From contig JAILGH010000106.1 of the NCBI GenBank assembly GCA_024697025.1, positions 1 to 64,000 of the forward strand: DNA of 64,000 nucleotides, in the 5' to 3' direction. The stretch is from Pseudobutyrivibrio sp. (GTDB taxonomy: Bacteria > Bacillota > Clostridia > Lachnospirales > Lachnospiraceae). Position 1 is the first letter of the stretch, and every line of letters starts with the position of its first letter. The notes beneath the pieces are model-generated. The model was given only the letters and a program-made list of their open reading frames with translations, was not told the origin of the DNA and searched no databases. Both the position numbers and the translations under genes were made by a program. This document shows positions 35,152 to 43,898 of the stretch, one piece after another.

Positions 35152-37167
35152 TTACTCCTGACTCTTTTTGAACTCCATAGCTGCATCAACAATAGCTGCC
35201 TTGATATCCTCTGATAAATCCTTTGAAGATTCTAACTGGCTGATAATACCACTTTGTTCTGCAGCAAAGTAACCAAGCATATCTGCTCTAAACTTTTTGA
35301 GGTTTGAAATCTCAATATCACTAAATACATGAGCATTTGCAGCAACCAAAATGATTACCTGCTCTGCCATTGTAAATGGTCTGTTAAGTGGCTGCTTCAA
35401 AAGTTCCATAAGGGCACGACCGTGAGCGAGCTGCTTTTTAGTTGCATCATCCAAATCAGATGAGAACTGAGTAAAGACTTCCATTTCACGGTACTGAGCC
35501 AAATCGATTCGGATAGAACCGGCAGCCTTTTTCATTGCCTTAGTCTGGGCAGCACCACCTACACGGGATACTGAAAGGCCAACGTTTACGGCTGGTCGCT
35601 GGCCTGCATTGAAAAGCTCTGACTCAAGGAAAATCTGACCATCAGTAATAGAGATAACATTCGTAGGAATGTATGCTGAAAGGTCACCGGCCTGAGTCTC
35701 GATAATTGGTAAGGCAGTGATTGAACCGCCACCAACCTCTGGTGCAATTCTAGCTGAACGCTCAAGAAGTCTTGAGTGCAAGTAGAATACGTCACCTGGG
35801 TATGCCTCACGTCCTGGAGAACGCTCAAGCAAAAGTGAAATTGCTCTGTATGCAACAGCGTGCTTTGACAAATCGTCATATACGATAAGAACATCCTTGC
35901 CGGAATACATAAAGTACTCAGCAAGTGCTGTACCTGCATAAGGAGCGATATATTGAAGTGGTGCTGGATCAGAAGCTGTAGCGCTGACAATGATTGTGTA
36001 GTCCATCGCACCATTTTCTTTTAATGTGTTAACAAGCTTTGCAATGGTAGATGCTTTCTGGCCGATTGCAACGTAAACACAGACAACATCTTTACCCTTC
36101 TGGTTGATGATTGTGTCTGTTGCAATAGAAGTCTTACCAGTCTGTCTATCACCGATGATAAGCTCACGCTGACCTCTACCAATTGGGAACATTGAATCAA
36201 TTGAAAGAAGACCTGTCTCCATTGGTTGGCTAACAGACTTTCTATCAACGATGCTTGGAGCTGGACACTCCACTGGACGGAAGCCATCTGCATCGATTTC
36301 TCCAGCACCATCAAGTGGTGAACCAAGAGCATCAACAATTCGACCAAGGAATGCCTCGCCTACTGGAAGACCTGCCATCTTGCCAGTACGAACCACCTTG
36401 GAACCTTCTTTAATCTCTGTATCACGGCCAAAAAGGATAACACCGATTTCGTCACGGCGAACATCCTGTACCATACCCTTTACACCGCAGTCAAATATAA
36501 CAATCTCGCCATAGAAAGCATGGTCGATACCGTCTACGTTGGCAATACCATCACCAACCCAGTTTACGATACCAACTTCTCTTTCCTGAGCTTGAAGGTT
36601 AAAGTCCTCAACGCTAGTCTTTAAGATAGAAAGAATGCTCTCCTCTACAGCAGATACTCCAACTGCCTTGTTGATTTTGGTTGCGAACTGCTCAATACGG
36701 CCCTGTTCGCTCCAATCATATTCCTTTGTGCCCACTGAAAGAATGAAACCACTCTTGAGTGAGGCATCCTGAACCAAGTCGATGGAAATATCATCATTTC
36801 CAAACTCCTTAGCTAAAAATCTCTTGATACCTGAAAGCTGCTCATCTGAAGGTGCAGTAACATAGCGAAGCTTTGCTGTCTCAACCTTCTCCACCTTTGT
36901 CTCAAGGGAATCTTTTAATGCAGCTCTAATATCATCTAATAATTCAAAATCTCCGTTGTCACATAGCAACTTAAAGAAATTGCGGACCTCGTGAGGGAAG
37001 ATGCTATCAATTACCAAATGCTTCTTAGCTATGGCAACTGTAGGATCTGCTAACTCCTCACCAATTGCAGGTACAGCCTCTAGGATAGAAGCGGCAGACT
37101 GCAAATGTGCCTGGGCATTCTCTATGCTACGCAAATCACGGGCATAATTTAATGATTTCTCTGTCAC
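35152..37167 (-). CDS. atpHA: Fused ATP synthase delta-alpha subunit
   Basis: One uninterrupted 671-residue ORF carries two subunits. Residues 1 to about 170 match the delta/OSCP subunit: helical N-domain (YARDLRSIENAQAHLQSAASILE), then RYVTAPSDEQLSGIKRFLAKEFG and SLKSGFILSVGTKEYDWSEQGRIEQF. From about 180 the alpha subunit follows: EESILSILKTSVEDFN, VGIVNWVGDGIANVDGID, P-loop GDRQTGKTSIATDTI, IVYDDLSKHAVAYRAISLLLERSPGREAYPGDVFYLHSRLLER. No separate atpH exists between atpF and this gene, where it belongs. Alpha is regulatory in F1; delta joins F1 to the b stalk. Fusion would tether delta covalently to alpha, so a 3:1 alpha:delta ratio cannot hold without extra copies or processing. Confidence 0.93.
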   Translation of the reverse strand: MTEKSLNYARDLRSIENAQAHLQSAASILEAVPAIGEELADPTVAIAKKHLVIDSIFPHEVRNFFKLLCDNGDFELLDDIRAALKDSLETKVEKVETAKLRYVTAPSDEQLSGIKRFLAKEFGNDDISIDLVQDASLKSGFILSVGTKEYDWSEQGRIEQFATKINKAVGVSAVEESILSILKTSVEDFNLQAQEREVGIVNWVGDGIANVDGIDHAFYGEIVIFDCGVKGMVQDVRRDEIGVILFGRDTEIKEGSKVVRTGKMAGLPVGEAFLGRIVDALGSPLDGAGEIDADGFRPVECPAPSIVDRKSVSQPMETGLLSIDSMFPIGRGQRELIIGDRQTGKTSIATDTIINQKGKDVVCVYVAIGQKASTIAKLVNTLKENGAMDYTIIVSATASDPAPLQYIAPYAGTALAEYFMYSGKDVLIVYDDLSKHAVAYRAISLLLERSPGREAYPGDVFYLHSRLLERSARIAPEVGGGSITALPIIETQAGDLSAYIPTNVISITDGQIFLESELFNAGQRPAVNVGLSVSRVGGAAQTKAMKKAAGSIRIDLAQYREMEVFTQFSSDLDDATKKQLAHGRALMELLKQPLNRPFTMAEQVIILVAANAHVFSDIEISNLKKFRADMLGYFAAEQSGIISQLESSKDLSEDIKAAIVDAAMEFKKSQE

Positions 37168-37169
37168 TT

Positions 37170-37652
37170 TTATTCACCTGCTTTACCTAAGAATTCGTCA
37201 AACAGTTTGCTGTCAATATCAGCTCCTGTCTTGCTACCTACAACCTTTCTGGTTGCATCTAATACGATATCTGCAATTTCCTTCTTTGCACTGGCAATAA
37301 TCTGGCTCTTCTCATGGTTCGCCTCAGCGATAGCTGTGTCGTGAATGCTCTTAGCATCCTCCTTTGCATCAGCAACTATCTTCTGGTACTGACCATCAGC
37401 GCTCTTTCTTGCCTCAGCAATAATCTGCTTCTTTTCTGCCTCTGCCTGTGCTACCTTTTCCTCGTACTGCTTTGCAAGCTCGTTAGCTTCATTTTCCTTT
37501 GATGTAGCCTTTGCATAAACCTCGTCAGCCTCTTCCTGGCGCTTTGCAATGATTTTTGCAATAGGCTTAAAGAAAAATATTCTAAAGGCAACCACAAGGA
37601 TAAGCAGATTCATTATTGTGAAAAATATATTCCAAAAAGAAACGTTAATCAT
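37170..37652 (-). CDS. atpF: ATP synthase F0 b subunit
   Basis: 160 residues: one N-terminal membrane helix (FFTIMNLLILVVAFRIFFFKP) and a long charged coiled coil (EEADEVYAKATSKENEANELAKQYEEKVAQAEAEKKQI). It is the peripheral stalk that binds delta. The stop lies two bases before the delta-alpha start. Only one b gene is present, so a homodimer is expected. Confidence 0.95.
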   Translation of the reverse strand: MINVSFWNIFFTIMNLLILVVAFRIFFFKPIAKIIAKRQEEADEVYAKATSKENEANELAKQYEEKVAQAEAEKKQIIAEARKSADGQYQKIVADAKEDAKSIHDTAIAEANHEKSQIIASAKKEIADIVLDATRKVVGSKTGADIDSKLFDEFLGKAGE

Positions 37653-37705
37653 ATCTTTTACCTATCCTCTATATTTCAAAAATTAATTGTCGGCTCCGCC
37701 AATTC

Positions 37706-38258
<553 letters not shown>

Positions 38259-38945
38259 TTACTCTATTGCTTCCTTTAGGTACAATGAAGTAAGGAACAC
38301 AAATACGTATGCCTGAAGTAATCCGTCGAATAAGTCAAAATAGAGACTGAATACAGCAGGTATAACTGGTGGAACTACTATCTTAAGTAACTCCATGATT
38401 ACAAATGCACCAAGTACATTACCAAAAAGTCGCATGCACAATGACAATGGTCTTGTGAATACATCCAAAATGTTAAATGGTGTGACGATTGGAACTGGCT
38501 CGATGAAAGAGTGAAGCCATTTCTTGACGCCCTTTTGATAAATGCCAGCTGCCTCAACTAAAACAATACTCATAAGAGCAAGAGCCGCCGTGACATTTAC
38601 GTCCTTGGTTGGCGATTTGAATCCAAACAAACCAATGATGTTGGATAATCCAATGTATAAAAGGATTGTTACAAGGTAGGTAGTATACGCCTTTCCTTCT
38701 TCGCCTAGTGTTCCGCCAACAATGGTGGTCAGCTTATCGTAAATAAGCTCGGCAAATGCCTGCTTTTTACTGATATTTTGTGTCTTCAATCCTGTGGTCA
38801 AAAATATGGCCAGAAGAATTAGCACTGCCATTACGATCCAGGTTACAACAACCGATTCCATTACAGGGATTTCTAGCCCTCCTAAATGGATGGTGAATAC
38901 CGTTTCGCAATTGAGCTCTTCTACAAGCTTTTCTGCTAAACTCAC
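38259..38945 (-). CDS. atpB: ATP synthase F0 a subunit
   Basis: 228 residues, five to six membrane helices; the essential arginine sits in SLCMRLFGNVLGAFVIMELL. It forms the ion half-channels against the c-ring. The start codon is GTG (seen at plus 38943-38945), with AGGAGGTG in front. First gene of the atp operon; no atpI-like gene is found upstream. A possible minus-strand promoter (TACAAA, 17 bp, TATAAT) lies about 130 bases upstream. Confidence 0.95.
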   Translation of the reverse strand: MSLAEKLVEELNCETVFTIHLGGLEIPVMESVVVTWIVMAVLILLAIFLTTGLKTQNISKKQAFAELIYDKLTTIVGGTLGEEGKAYTTYLVTILLYIGLSNIIGLFGFKSPTKDVNVTAALALMSIVLVEAAGIYQKGVKKWLHSFIEPVPIVTPFNILDVFTRPLSLCMRLFGNVLGAFVIMELLKIVVPPVIPAVFSLYFDLFDGLLQAYVFVFLTSLYLKEAIE

Positions 38946-39204
38946 GAAAACACCTCCTATTCCTTTTTTTGAAAATCAAGATTCGTATATACCATAATTT
39001 AATGCCTAAAAAACGTAGACAAAATCCCATGGCACCATACATTCTATACTTTTCGCACAAAATTATAAGCTACATGTTGGTTGTTTTGTATATATAATAT
39101 GAACAAAAAAACGCATCTATACCTTTGTAACTCTAGCACTCTTTTGTGAAACAAATGTGCAGGTATGATGAAATATCAAGCGTGGCAGGAATTTACGCAT
39201 ACTA

Positions 39205-39232
39205 AAAGCGCCCGGCCAAAGCCAAGCGCTTT
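39205..39232 (-). terminator. Terminator after the GGDEF gene
   Basis: AAAGCGC (39205-39211) pairs with GCGCTTT (39226-39232) with an inner GGCC/GGC contact; the minus strand ends ..GCGCTTTTAG. The rest of 38946-39241 holds only the atp promoter region. Confidence 0.65.
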
Positions 39233-39241
39233 ATATCATCT

Positions 39242-40558
39242 TTATATCATTGTAACCATATTTCTACCATTTTCTTTAGACAAATACATTGCTCTATCCA
39301 TACGGTTAAATGCATTCTCTACATTGTCCTCATCCTTAACCTGGGTGACGCCGATGGAACAGGTCATCTGACCAACCTTATCAAAGGTTGTGTTCTCTAC
39401 CTTTTTCCTAAGCTCATCAGCAAGAGCCTTTAACTCTTCACCTGTCTTTCCATTGTAGACAATTACAAATTCCTCGCCGCCCCATCTTCCAACAGCGGCA
39501 TCTGCCTCTTTTGCAAATTCCTTTAAGATATCACCGAACTTAATGAGAACCAAATCACCCGCCGAATGTCCAAAAGTATCATTAACTCGTTTGAAAAAGT
39601 CCAAATCCAGCATCATCATAGAAACTGGTATGCCTTCCTTGTGCTGCTTTTCGATGCTGTTATTAATCTCTGTTAAGATGCTTCCATGGTTAAGCAAATC
39701 TGTAAGGGCATCATTTTGCGCAAGTCTTTCGTATTTCTTAAGCTCTGACAAAAGCTCCACAGAGCTTTCATGAATATTTTGAACCATAAACACAAATCTG
39801 AAATCATCTTCACTTCCTGTCATGGCACGGCTAAATATAAGCTTTACCCATATAAACTTGCCCTCGAGATTTTGCATCTGGCAATCAAAAGATGTGGTTC
39901 GGCCTCTGACAAGATTACTCTTCAAATAATCAGGGTCTGTTATCTTTAAAAATTGCTCCTTGTCCTCTGGCCATATCATATTTACAATCATAAGACGCCA
40001 GTCGGTATACTTAAGATCTGCGTTTATTACATCCTCAGAAACCTCTGTTACACTAATACTGTTAACAGTGTCCTTATTTAAATCAACATACATTGAAAAC
40101 AGGAATGTATTTTGAATAGTAGTGTTTAATTTACCACTTGTCATGTAATCTTGGACGTACTCATCGTATAATTCATCCATCACATAAACATACTTGGTAG
40201 TATCCTTGATAGGATAAACAGTCAACTGAAGAATGGTAGGATTGCTATTATCTTTCCCGGCAAGCTTTATCTTCCTACTGTATGTGCCTTTAAACTCTCC
40301 ATAATAAGGTGTAAAAGCATTGTATTCATCTGAAACTTTAACGTTGGAATCAGAAATATGAAACCATAGAGTATGAATCAGGTCATCGACTGTACCTGTT
40401 TCATCAAGATATTCTGCGATATTCTTGCCTTGAATTAGAATCCTGTACTTGTTAATGGCAGTATCCACCAATATTATTGCTGCCACATTGTCTTTAAACA
40501 GTTCAAATACATCCTGAATAGTATAGCTTTCTAGCGACTTATTTATCATACAACTCAC
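39242..40558 (-). CDS. Diguanylate cyclase (GGDEF) with N-terminal sensory region
   Basis: 438 residues. The C-terminal GGDEF domain is intact: NDALTDLLNHGSI, MMLDLDFFKRVNDTFGHSAGD and GRWGGEEFVIVY (GGEEF active site). The residues preceding the motif read EADA where an RxxD inhibitory site would be, so product inhibition is probably absent. The N-terminal 270 residues look like two PAS-type folds, the second just before the cyclase (LEGKFIWVKLIFSRAMTG). No signal peptide: cytosolic. Makes c-di-GMP from two GTP. Divergent from the half-size AI-2E gene. No PilZ or EAL gene in the window. Confidence 0.92.
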   Translation of the reverse strand: MSCMINKSLESYTIQDVFELFKDNVAAIILVDTAINKYRILIQGKNIAEYLDETGTVDDLIHTLWFHISDSNVKVSDEYNAFTPYYGEFKGTYSRKIKLAGKDNSNPTILQLTVYPIKDTTKYVYVMDELYDEYVQDYMTSGKLNTTIQNTFLFSMYVDLNKDTVNSISVTEVSEDVINADLKYTDWRLMIVNMIWPEDKEQFLKITDPDYLKSNLVRGRTTSFDCQMQNLEGKFIWVKLIFSRAMTGSEDDFRFVFMVQNIHESSVELLSELKKYERLAQNDALTDLLNHGSILTEINNSIEKQHKEGIPVSMMMLDLDFFKRVNDTFGHSAGDLVLIKFGDILKEFAKEADAAVGRWGGEEFVIVYNGKTGEELKALADELRKKVENTTFDKVGQMTCSIGVTQVKDEDNVENAFNRMDRAMYLSKENGRNMVTMI

Positions 40559-40714
40559 CTACTAATAGCAATTTGATGTAAACGTCATCACTGCTATTAT
40601 ACTTCTAAAAACTACCTCTTTTATTATTTTCACAAAATAATAACATTATTTCAAGATTGAATTTCAATTTGAACAACATGGATATAAGTGTTAGACTTTA
40701 ATTCGGTGAAAGAA

Positions 40715-41173
40715 ATGGAAAATAGAAACGATTTATTAACTCATATTAAAAACATCATATCGATATTTGTAGATTATGTTAAAGCATCTTTTATAGACAG
40801 CTTTGTAGTGGGCATCCTCAATTTTATTTTTATGGCAGTTATGGAAATGCCCCTAAAAATACTGATTTCGATTTTAATGGCAATTGCCAATCTCATTCCA
40901 AGCATTGGCCCTGTAATTGGAGCTTTAGTGTGTGGCGGCATCCTTGCGTTTTATGACGCCAAGCAGTCGTTGTACTTCCTTATTTTCACACTTGTGCTTC
41001 AGGTTATTGATGGCCTTATAATCAAGCCTAAGATATTCGGCGATAAATTTGGAATCTCAGGCATAATTATGCTAATTGGAATGATTATCGGCAGTGCCTT
41101 ATTTGGAATACCAGGCCTACTTTTGGTAGTGCCTGCCATCGCAATAGTTCGTTATTTTATAAAATTGCGCTAA
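40715..41173 (+). CDS. Half-size AI-2E family membrane protein
   Basis: 152 residues matching only the C-terminal half of AI-2E transporters (NLIPSIGPVIGALVCGG, KPKIFGDKFGISGIIMLIGMIIG), in alignment with the full-length protein at 24476. The N-terminal four helices are missing. I start at MENRNDLL, nine codons inside the track ORF, because GGTGA lies in front of it. The reading frame is clean, so it may be a functional short form, or a 5'-truncated pseudogene. It overlaps guanine deaminase tail to tail by 17 bases. Confidence 0.65.
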   Translation: MENRNDLLTHIKNIISIFVDYVKASFIDSFVVGILNFIFMAVMEMPLKILISILMAIANLIPSIGPVIGALVCGGILAFYDAKQSLYFLIFTLVLQVIDGLIIKPKIFGDKFGISGIIMLIGMIIGSALFGIPGLLLVVPAIAIVRYFIKLR

Positions 41174-42449
41174 AGACTTTCTTGCCTTTGACAAACTTGT
41201 CCTTGATGATAGCATCGGCATCGTTGTAGCACATTCTCTCGATACGCTCTCTGATGGACATATCTCGCATAGAAAACATCTTGCTGTCGTCAATTACAAC
41301 TGCGTCAAAATCATATCCATCTTTGAAGGTACCCACATTACCAAAATACTTGCCTCCACCGGCTGTTGCAAGGTAGAATACCTCTTCAAATGTAAGAGGC
41401 TTTACCTTTTCGTCCACAAGGCGATAATACATCTTGGATGCTTGCAAAGTAATAAGCATTGTCTTGACCATATTCATGGAAGAACCAGCTGCCACATCGG
41501 TACCAAGTCCCACATTGACACCTGCATCTAAAAATCTCCTAACTGGGGCAATTCCTGATGTAAGATTCATATTGGAGTCTGCACAGTGAGCAATATACGC
41601 TCCATGCTTTTTAAGAATTGCTATCTCTCTATCGTCTGAATGTACGCAGTGGGCCATAATCGTAGGTCTATCTACTGTGCCCATTGTATTAAACATTTCA
41701 TAAGCATTTGCATAGCAAGTTGACTCTGGGACAAGGTCCTTAACCCATGCTATTTCAGAATGATTCTCCGACAAATGAGATTGAATACGAAGATTCTTCT
41801 CCTCTGCTAATTTACCTATTCCTGTCATCAACTCATCTGAGCAGGATGGAATAAATCTAGGAGTTAAGATAGGTTTCGTATTTACGTATTTGTCCTGCAC
41901 CTGGTCGAGCCATTCTATGGTTGATGAAAGAGATGCTTCTGCGCTCTCCTCTTGGAGATTCTCTCCACCATTTCTATCCATATTGACCTTACCAACATAA
42001 GTGATTACACCAGTTCTTTCAAGCTGATTCATAAGCTCAATTGTAGCCTCATTGTGCAGCGTTCCAAAAACAACTGCACGGGTAGTAAAGCATCTGCGCA
42101 AATCCTCTGTAAAATACTGATAAGCTTTACGAGCATACTCCATGTCAGCATACTTTGCTTCCTCTGGAAATGTGTAGGTACTGAGCCACTCTAAAAGCTC
42201 AGCATCCATTCCTATTCCTCGGAAAGTATACTGAGGAGCATGGACGTGCAAATCTGTCATACCAGGAATAATCAGACGCTCGCCATAATCATATAGCTGA
42301 AGTGCCTTATACTTGCTAGGCAGCTCAACAAAAGCGCCCTTGCACACACCATCCATACATACTACATAACCTCTGTAGTAAGTCACTATGCTGTTAGGAC
42401 CATCTGAGAAGGCTATGCCTCCTCGCAAAACAAAACTATCGTTAGTCAT
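41157..42449 (-). CDS. guaD: Guanine deaminase
   Basis: 430 residues, amidohydrolase superfamily. PGMTDLHVHAPQYTFRGIGMDAELLEWLSTYTFPEE near residue 60 is the guanine deaminase signature, with zinc ligands HVH; further ligands are in RIQSHLSEN, MAHCVHSDD and GLGTDVAAG. Converts guanine to xanthine and ammonia in the cytosol, a purine salvage/catabolic step. It follows the Dak1_2-like small gene by 29 bases. No xanthine permease or dehydrogenase is in the window. Confidence 0.92.
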   Translation of the reverse strand: MTNDSFVLRGGIAFSDGPNSIVTYYRGYVVCMDGVCKGAFVELPSKYKALQLYDYGERLIIPGMTDLHVHAPQYTFRGIGMDAELLEWLSTYTFPEEAKYADMEYARKAYQYFTEDLRRCFTTRAVVFGTLHNEATIELMNQLERTGVITYVGKVNMDRNGGENLQEESAEASLSSTIEWLDQVQDKYVNTKPILTPRFIPSCSDELMTGIGKLAEEKNLRIQSHLSENHSEIAWVKDLVPESTCYANAYEMFNTMGTVDRPTIMAHCVHSDDREIAILKKHGAYIAHCADSNMNLTSGIAPVRRFLDAGVNVGLGTDVAAGSSMNMVKTMLITLQASKMYYRLVDEKVKPLTFEEVFYLATAGGGKYFGNVGTFKDGYDFDAVVIDDSKMFSMRDMSIRERIERMCYNDADAIIKDKFVKGKKVFSAIL

Positions 42450-42478
42450 ATCTTAAATACTTATTTTTCTCCCGTCTC

Positions 42479-42745
42479 CTATCCTTGGAGACCTCTAGCC
42501 TGTCTATCCATATCTTCGATCACTATGTCATAGATTTCGCCAAGAGTTCTGCAATATTCCAAAACCTTCCATGGCTCATTTGTATGATAGTGAATCTTGA
42601 TAAGCTCCTCATCACCAACTGCAAGAAGGCTATCACCTACAAAGTTCTCGATGATGTAATCGTTGATTTCATCCTCGTCAAGATTCTCGCCTTCAATAAG
42701 AAGCTGTGTGTCATATCTAAACTCAATTGACTGTTCTGGTAACAT
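42479..42745 (-). CDS. Stand-alone Dak1_2-like (FakA C-terminal type) protein
   Basis: 88 residues resembling the C-terminal module of YloV/FakA-type kinases: DTQLLIEGENLDEDEINDYIIENFVGDSLLAVGDEELIKIHYHTNEPWKVLEY, where GDSLxxVGDxxLIKIHxHTN is the hallmark. In FakA this module binds the fatty-acid-carrier FakB; here no kinase domain precedes it, the gene having its own RBS (GGAGGAA). It is upstream of guanine deaminase in one unit. Whether it is a fragment that persisted or an adaptor protein is open. Confidence 0.7.
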   Translation of the reverse strand: MLPEQSIEFRYDTQLLIEGENLDEDEINDYIIENFVGDSLLAVGDEELIKIHYHTNEPWKVLEYCRTLGEIYDIVIEDMDRQARGLQG

Positions 42746-42958
42746 ATTATTTCCTCCGTTTTCCTTGTCTAATCAGATACACTTTATCATAAATCGCCTA
42801 AAAAGGCGAGTAAGTTTTGACTAACCACCCTTAAGCAAGATAAAAAAGGGCATTACAAGTTTTTTCACAATTTGATGATAATATGTAGGTATTAAAAAAC
42901 GTCAAGCTTATTTATTAATGAAACAGCGTTCTTTCTAGTTTCTTTAGGGGGGTATTTT

Positions 42959-43114
42959 ATGGCAGACCAATTTAAACCAGATTTAATAGATGATTCGGGT
43001 GTCCATAATAATGTAAAGATACGTCAGACTCAGATATTTGTATTTATGTGCCGTGTCTTAACAGTAATTCTTGGCATCCTTGGTGTGTTAGCGTTGATAA
43101 AGGGAAACATGTAG
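42959..43114 (+). CDS. 51-residue membrane protein next to K+ channel (not in ORF track)
   Basis: MADQFKPDLIDDSGVHNNVKIRQTQIFVFM then CRVLTVILGILGVLALIKGNM: a hydrophilic N-terminus and one transmembrane helix at the C-terminus. AGGGGGG lies six bases before the ATG. The stop is ten bases before the channel start, so they are co-transcribed. It could be a small channel subunit. No family recognised. Confidence 0.7.
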   Translation: MADQFKPDLIDDSGVHNNVKIRQTQIFVFMCRVLTVILGILGVLALIKGNM

Positions 43115-43124
43115 GGGAAGAGTT

Positions 43125-43853
43125 ATGTACAATATTAAACAAAGGGTTTACGAAGTTCTTGAAGTATCAAGCATTGGCGACAGATCCAGCCGCGCCTATG
43201 ACGTGCTTATGACGGCGGCAGTTATCGTTGGATTGCTGCCAATGACATTAAAATCAGAAAATATATTTACGCATTGTATCGAACTGGTAACTAGCTTGAT
43301 TTTTATCTGCGACTACATTGCCAGAGTTTGGACTGCAGATTATAAGATGGGTTATCGCAACTACAGAGCTTACATCGCTTATGTTCTTACACCACTTGCA
43401 ATCTTTGATTTGCTTTCCATTTTGCCTGTTATTTATCTTTTCGTTCACGTAACCAGTCGAATTACCTTGCTTAGACTTTTTAGATTCTTTAGAGTCTTTA
43501 AGCTTGTGAGATATTCCAAGACCATGGTTGTCATTTCAAATGTTGTTCGAAAGGTTAAAAAACAACTTTTAGCAGTGTTGATTCTTATTATCGTTTACAT
43601 TTTTGTATCAGCAATGCTAGTGTTCCAATTGGAACCGGATTTGTTTAATACATTTTTTGATGCACTATATTGGGCAACTATTTCAATTACCACTATCGGC
43701 TACGGTGACATATCTCCTGTCACAGGAGTAGGTCGACTAATCACAATGGTTTCAGCCTTGATGGGTATGGCTGTTATTGCACTTCCAACTGGTATCATAA
43801 CCGCAGCCTACATGAATGAAATAACCAAGAAAAAGACTAAATACGAACTTTGA
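43125..43853 (+). CDS. Voltage-gated potassium channel (six-helix)
   Basis: 242 residues: S1-S3, an S4 with regularly spaced arginines (RITLLRLFRFFRVFKLVRYSKTM), then S5, pore helix and selectivity filter TTIGYGDISP near residue 190, and S6 ending in MAVIALPTGIITAAY. This is the prokaryotic Kv layout (KvAP/ion transport family). The filter TIGYGD predicts K+ selectivity. GGGGAAGAG precedes the ATG. Encoded with the 51-residue membrane peptide; a terminator follows. It lacks cytosolic RCK or cyclic-nucleotide domains. Confidence 0.92.
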   Translation: MYNIKQRVYEVLEVSSIGDRSSRAYDVLMTAAVIVGLLPMTLKSENIFTHCIELVTSLIFICDYIARVWTADYKMGYRNYRAYIAYVLTPLAIFDLLSILPVIYLFVHVTSRITLLRLFRFFRVFKLVRYSKTMVVISNVVRKVKKQLLAVLILIIVYIFVSAMLVFQLEPDLFNTFFDALYWATISITTIGYGDISPVTGVGRLITMVSALMGMAVIALPTGIITAAYMNEITKKKTKYEL

Positions 43854-43879
43854 GCCAACCAGCTGACGCTAGTTGGCTC
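43852..43879 (+). terminator. Terminator after the K+ channel gene
   Basis: GAGCCAACcAG/CTaGTTGGCTC stem directly at the stop codon, followed by AATTATATTATTGG; a weak T-tract. It may serve the convergent amidase-like gene too. Confidence 0.6.
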
Positions 43880-43898
43880 AATTATATTATTGGTTTAT

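Noticed and set aside
35586-36347. Long out-of-frame ORFs within the delta-alpha gene
   Set aside because: Shadow frames of a conserved coding region; low-complexity Leu/Gln/Ser composition.
38767-39060. 97-codon minus-strand ORF at the start of atpB, a possible atpI
   Set aside because: It overlaps atpB in another frame, and its peptide is not AtpI-like.
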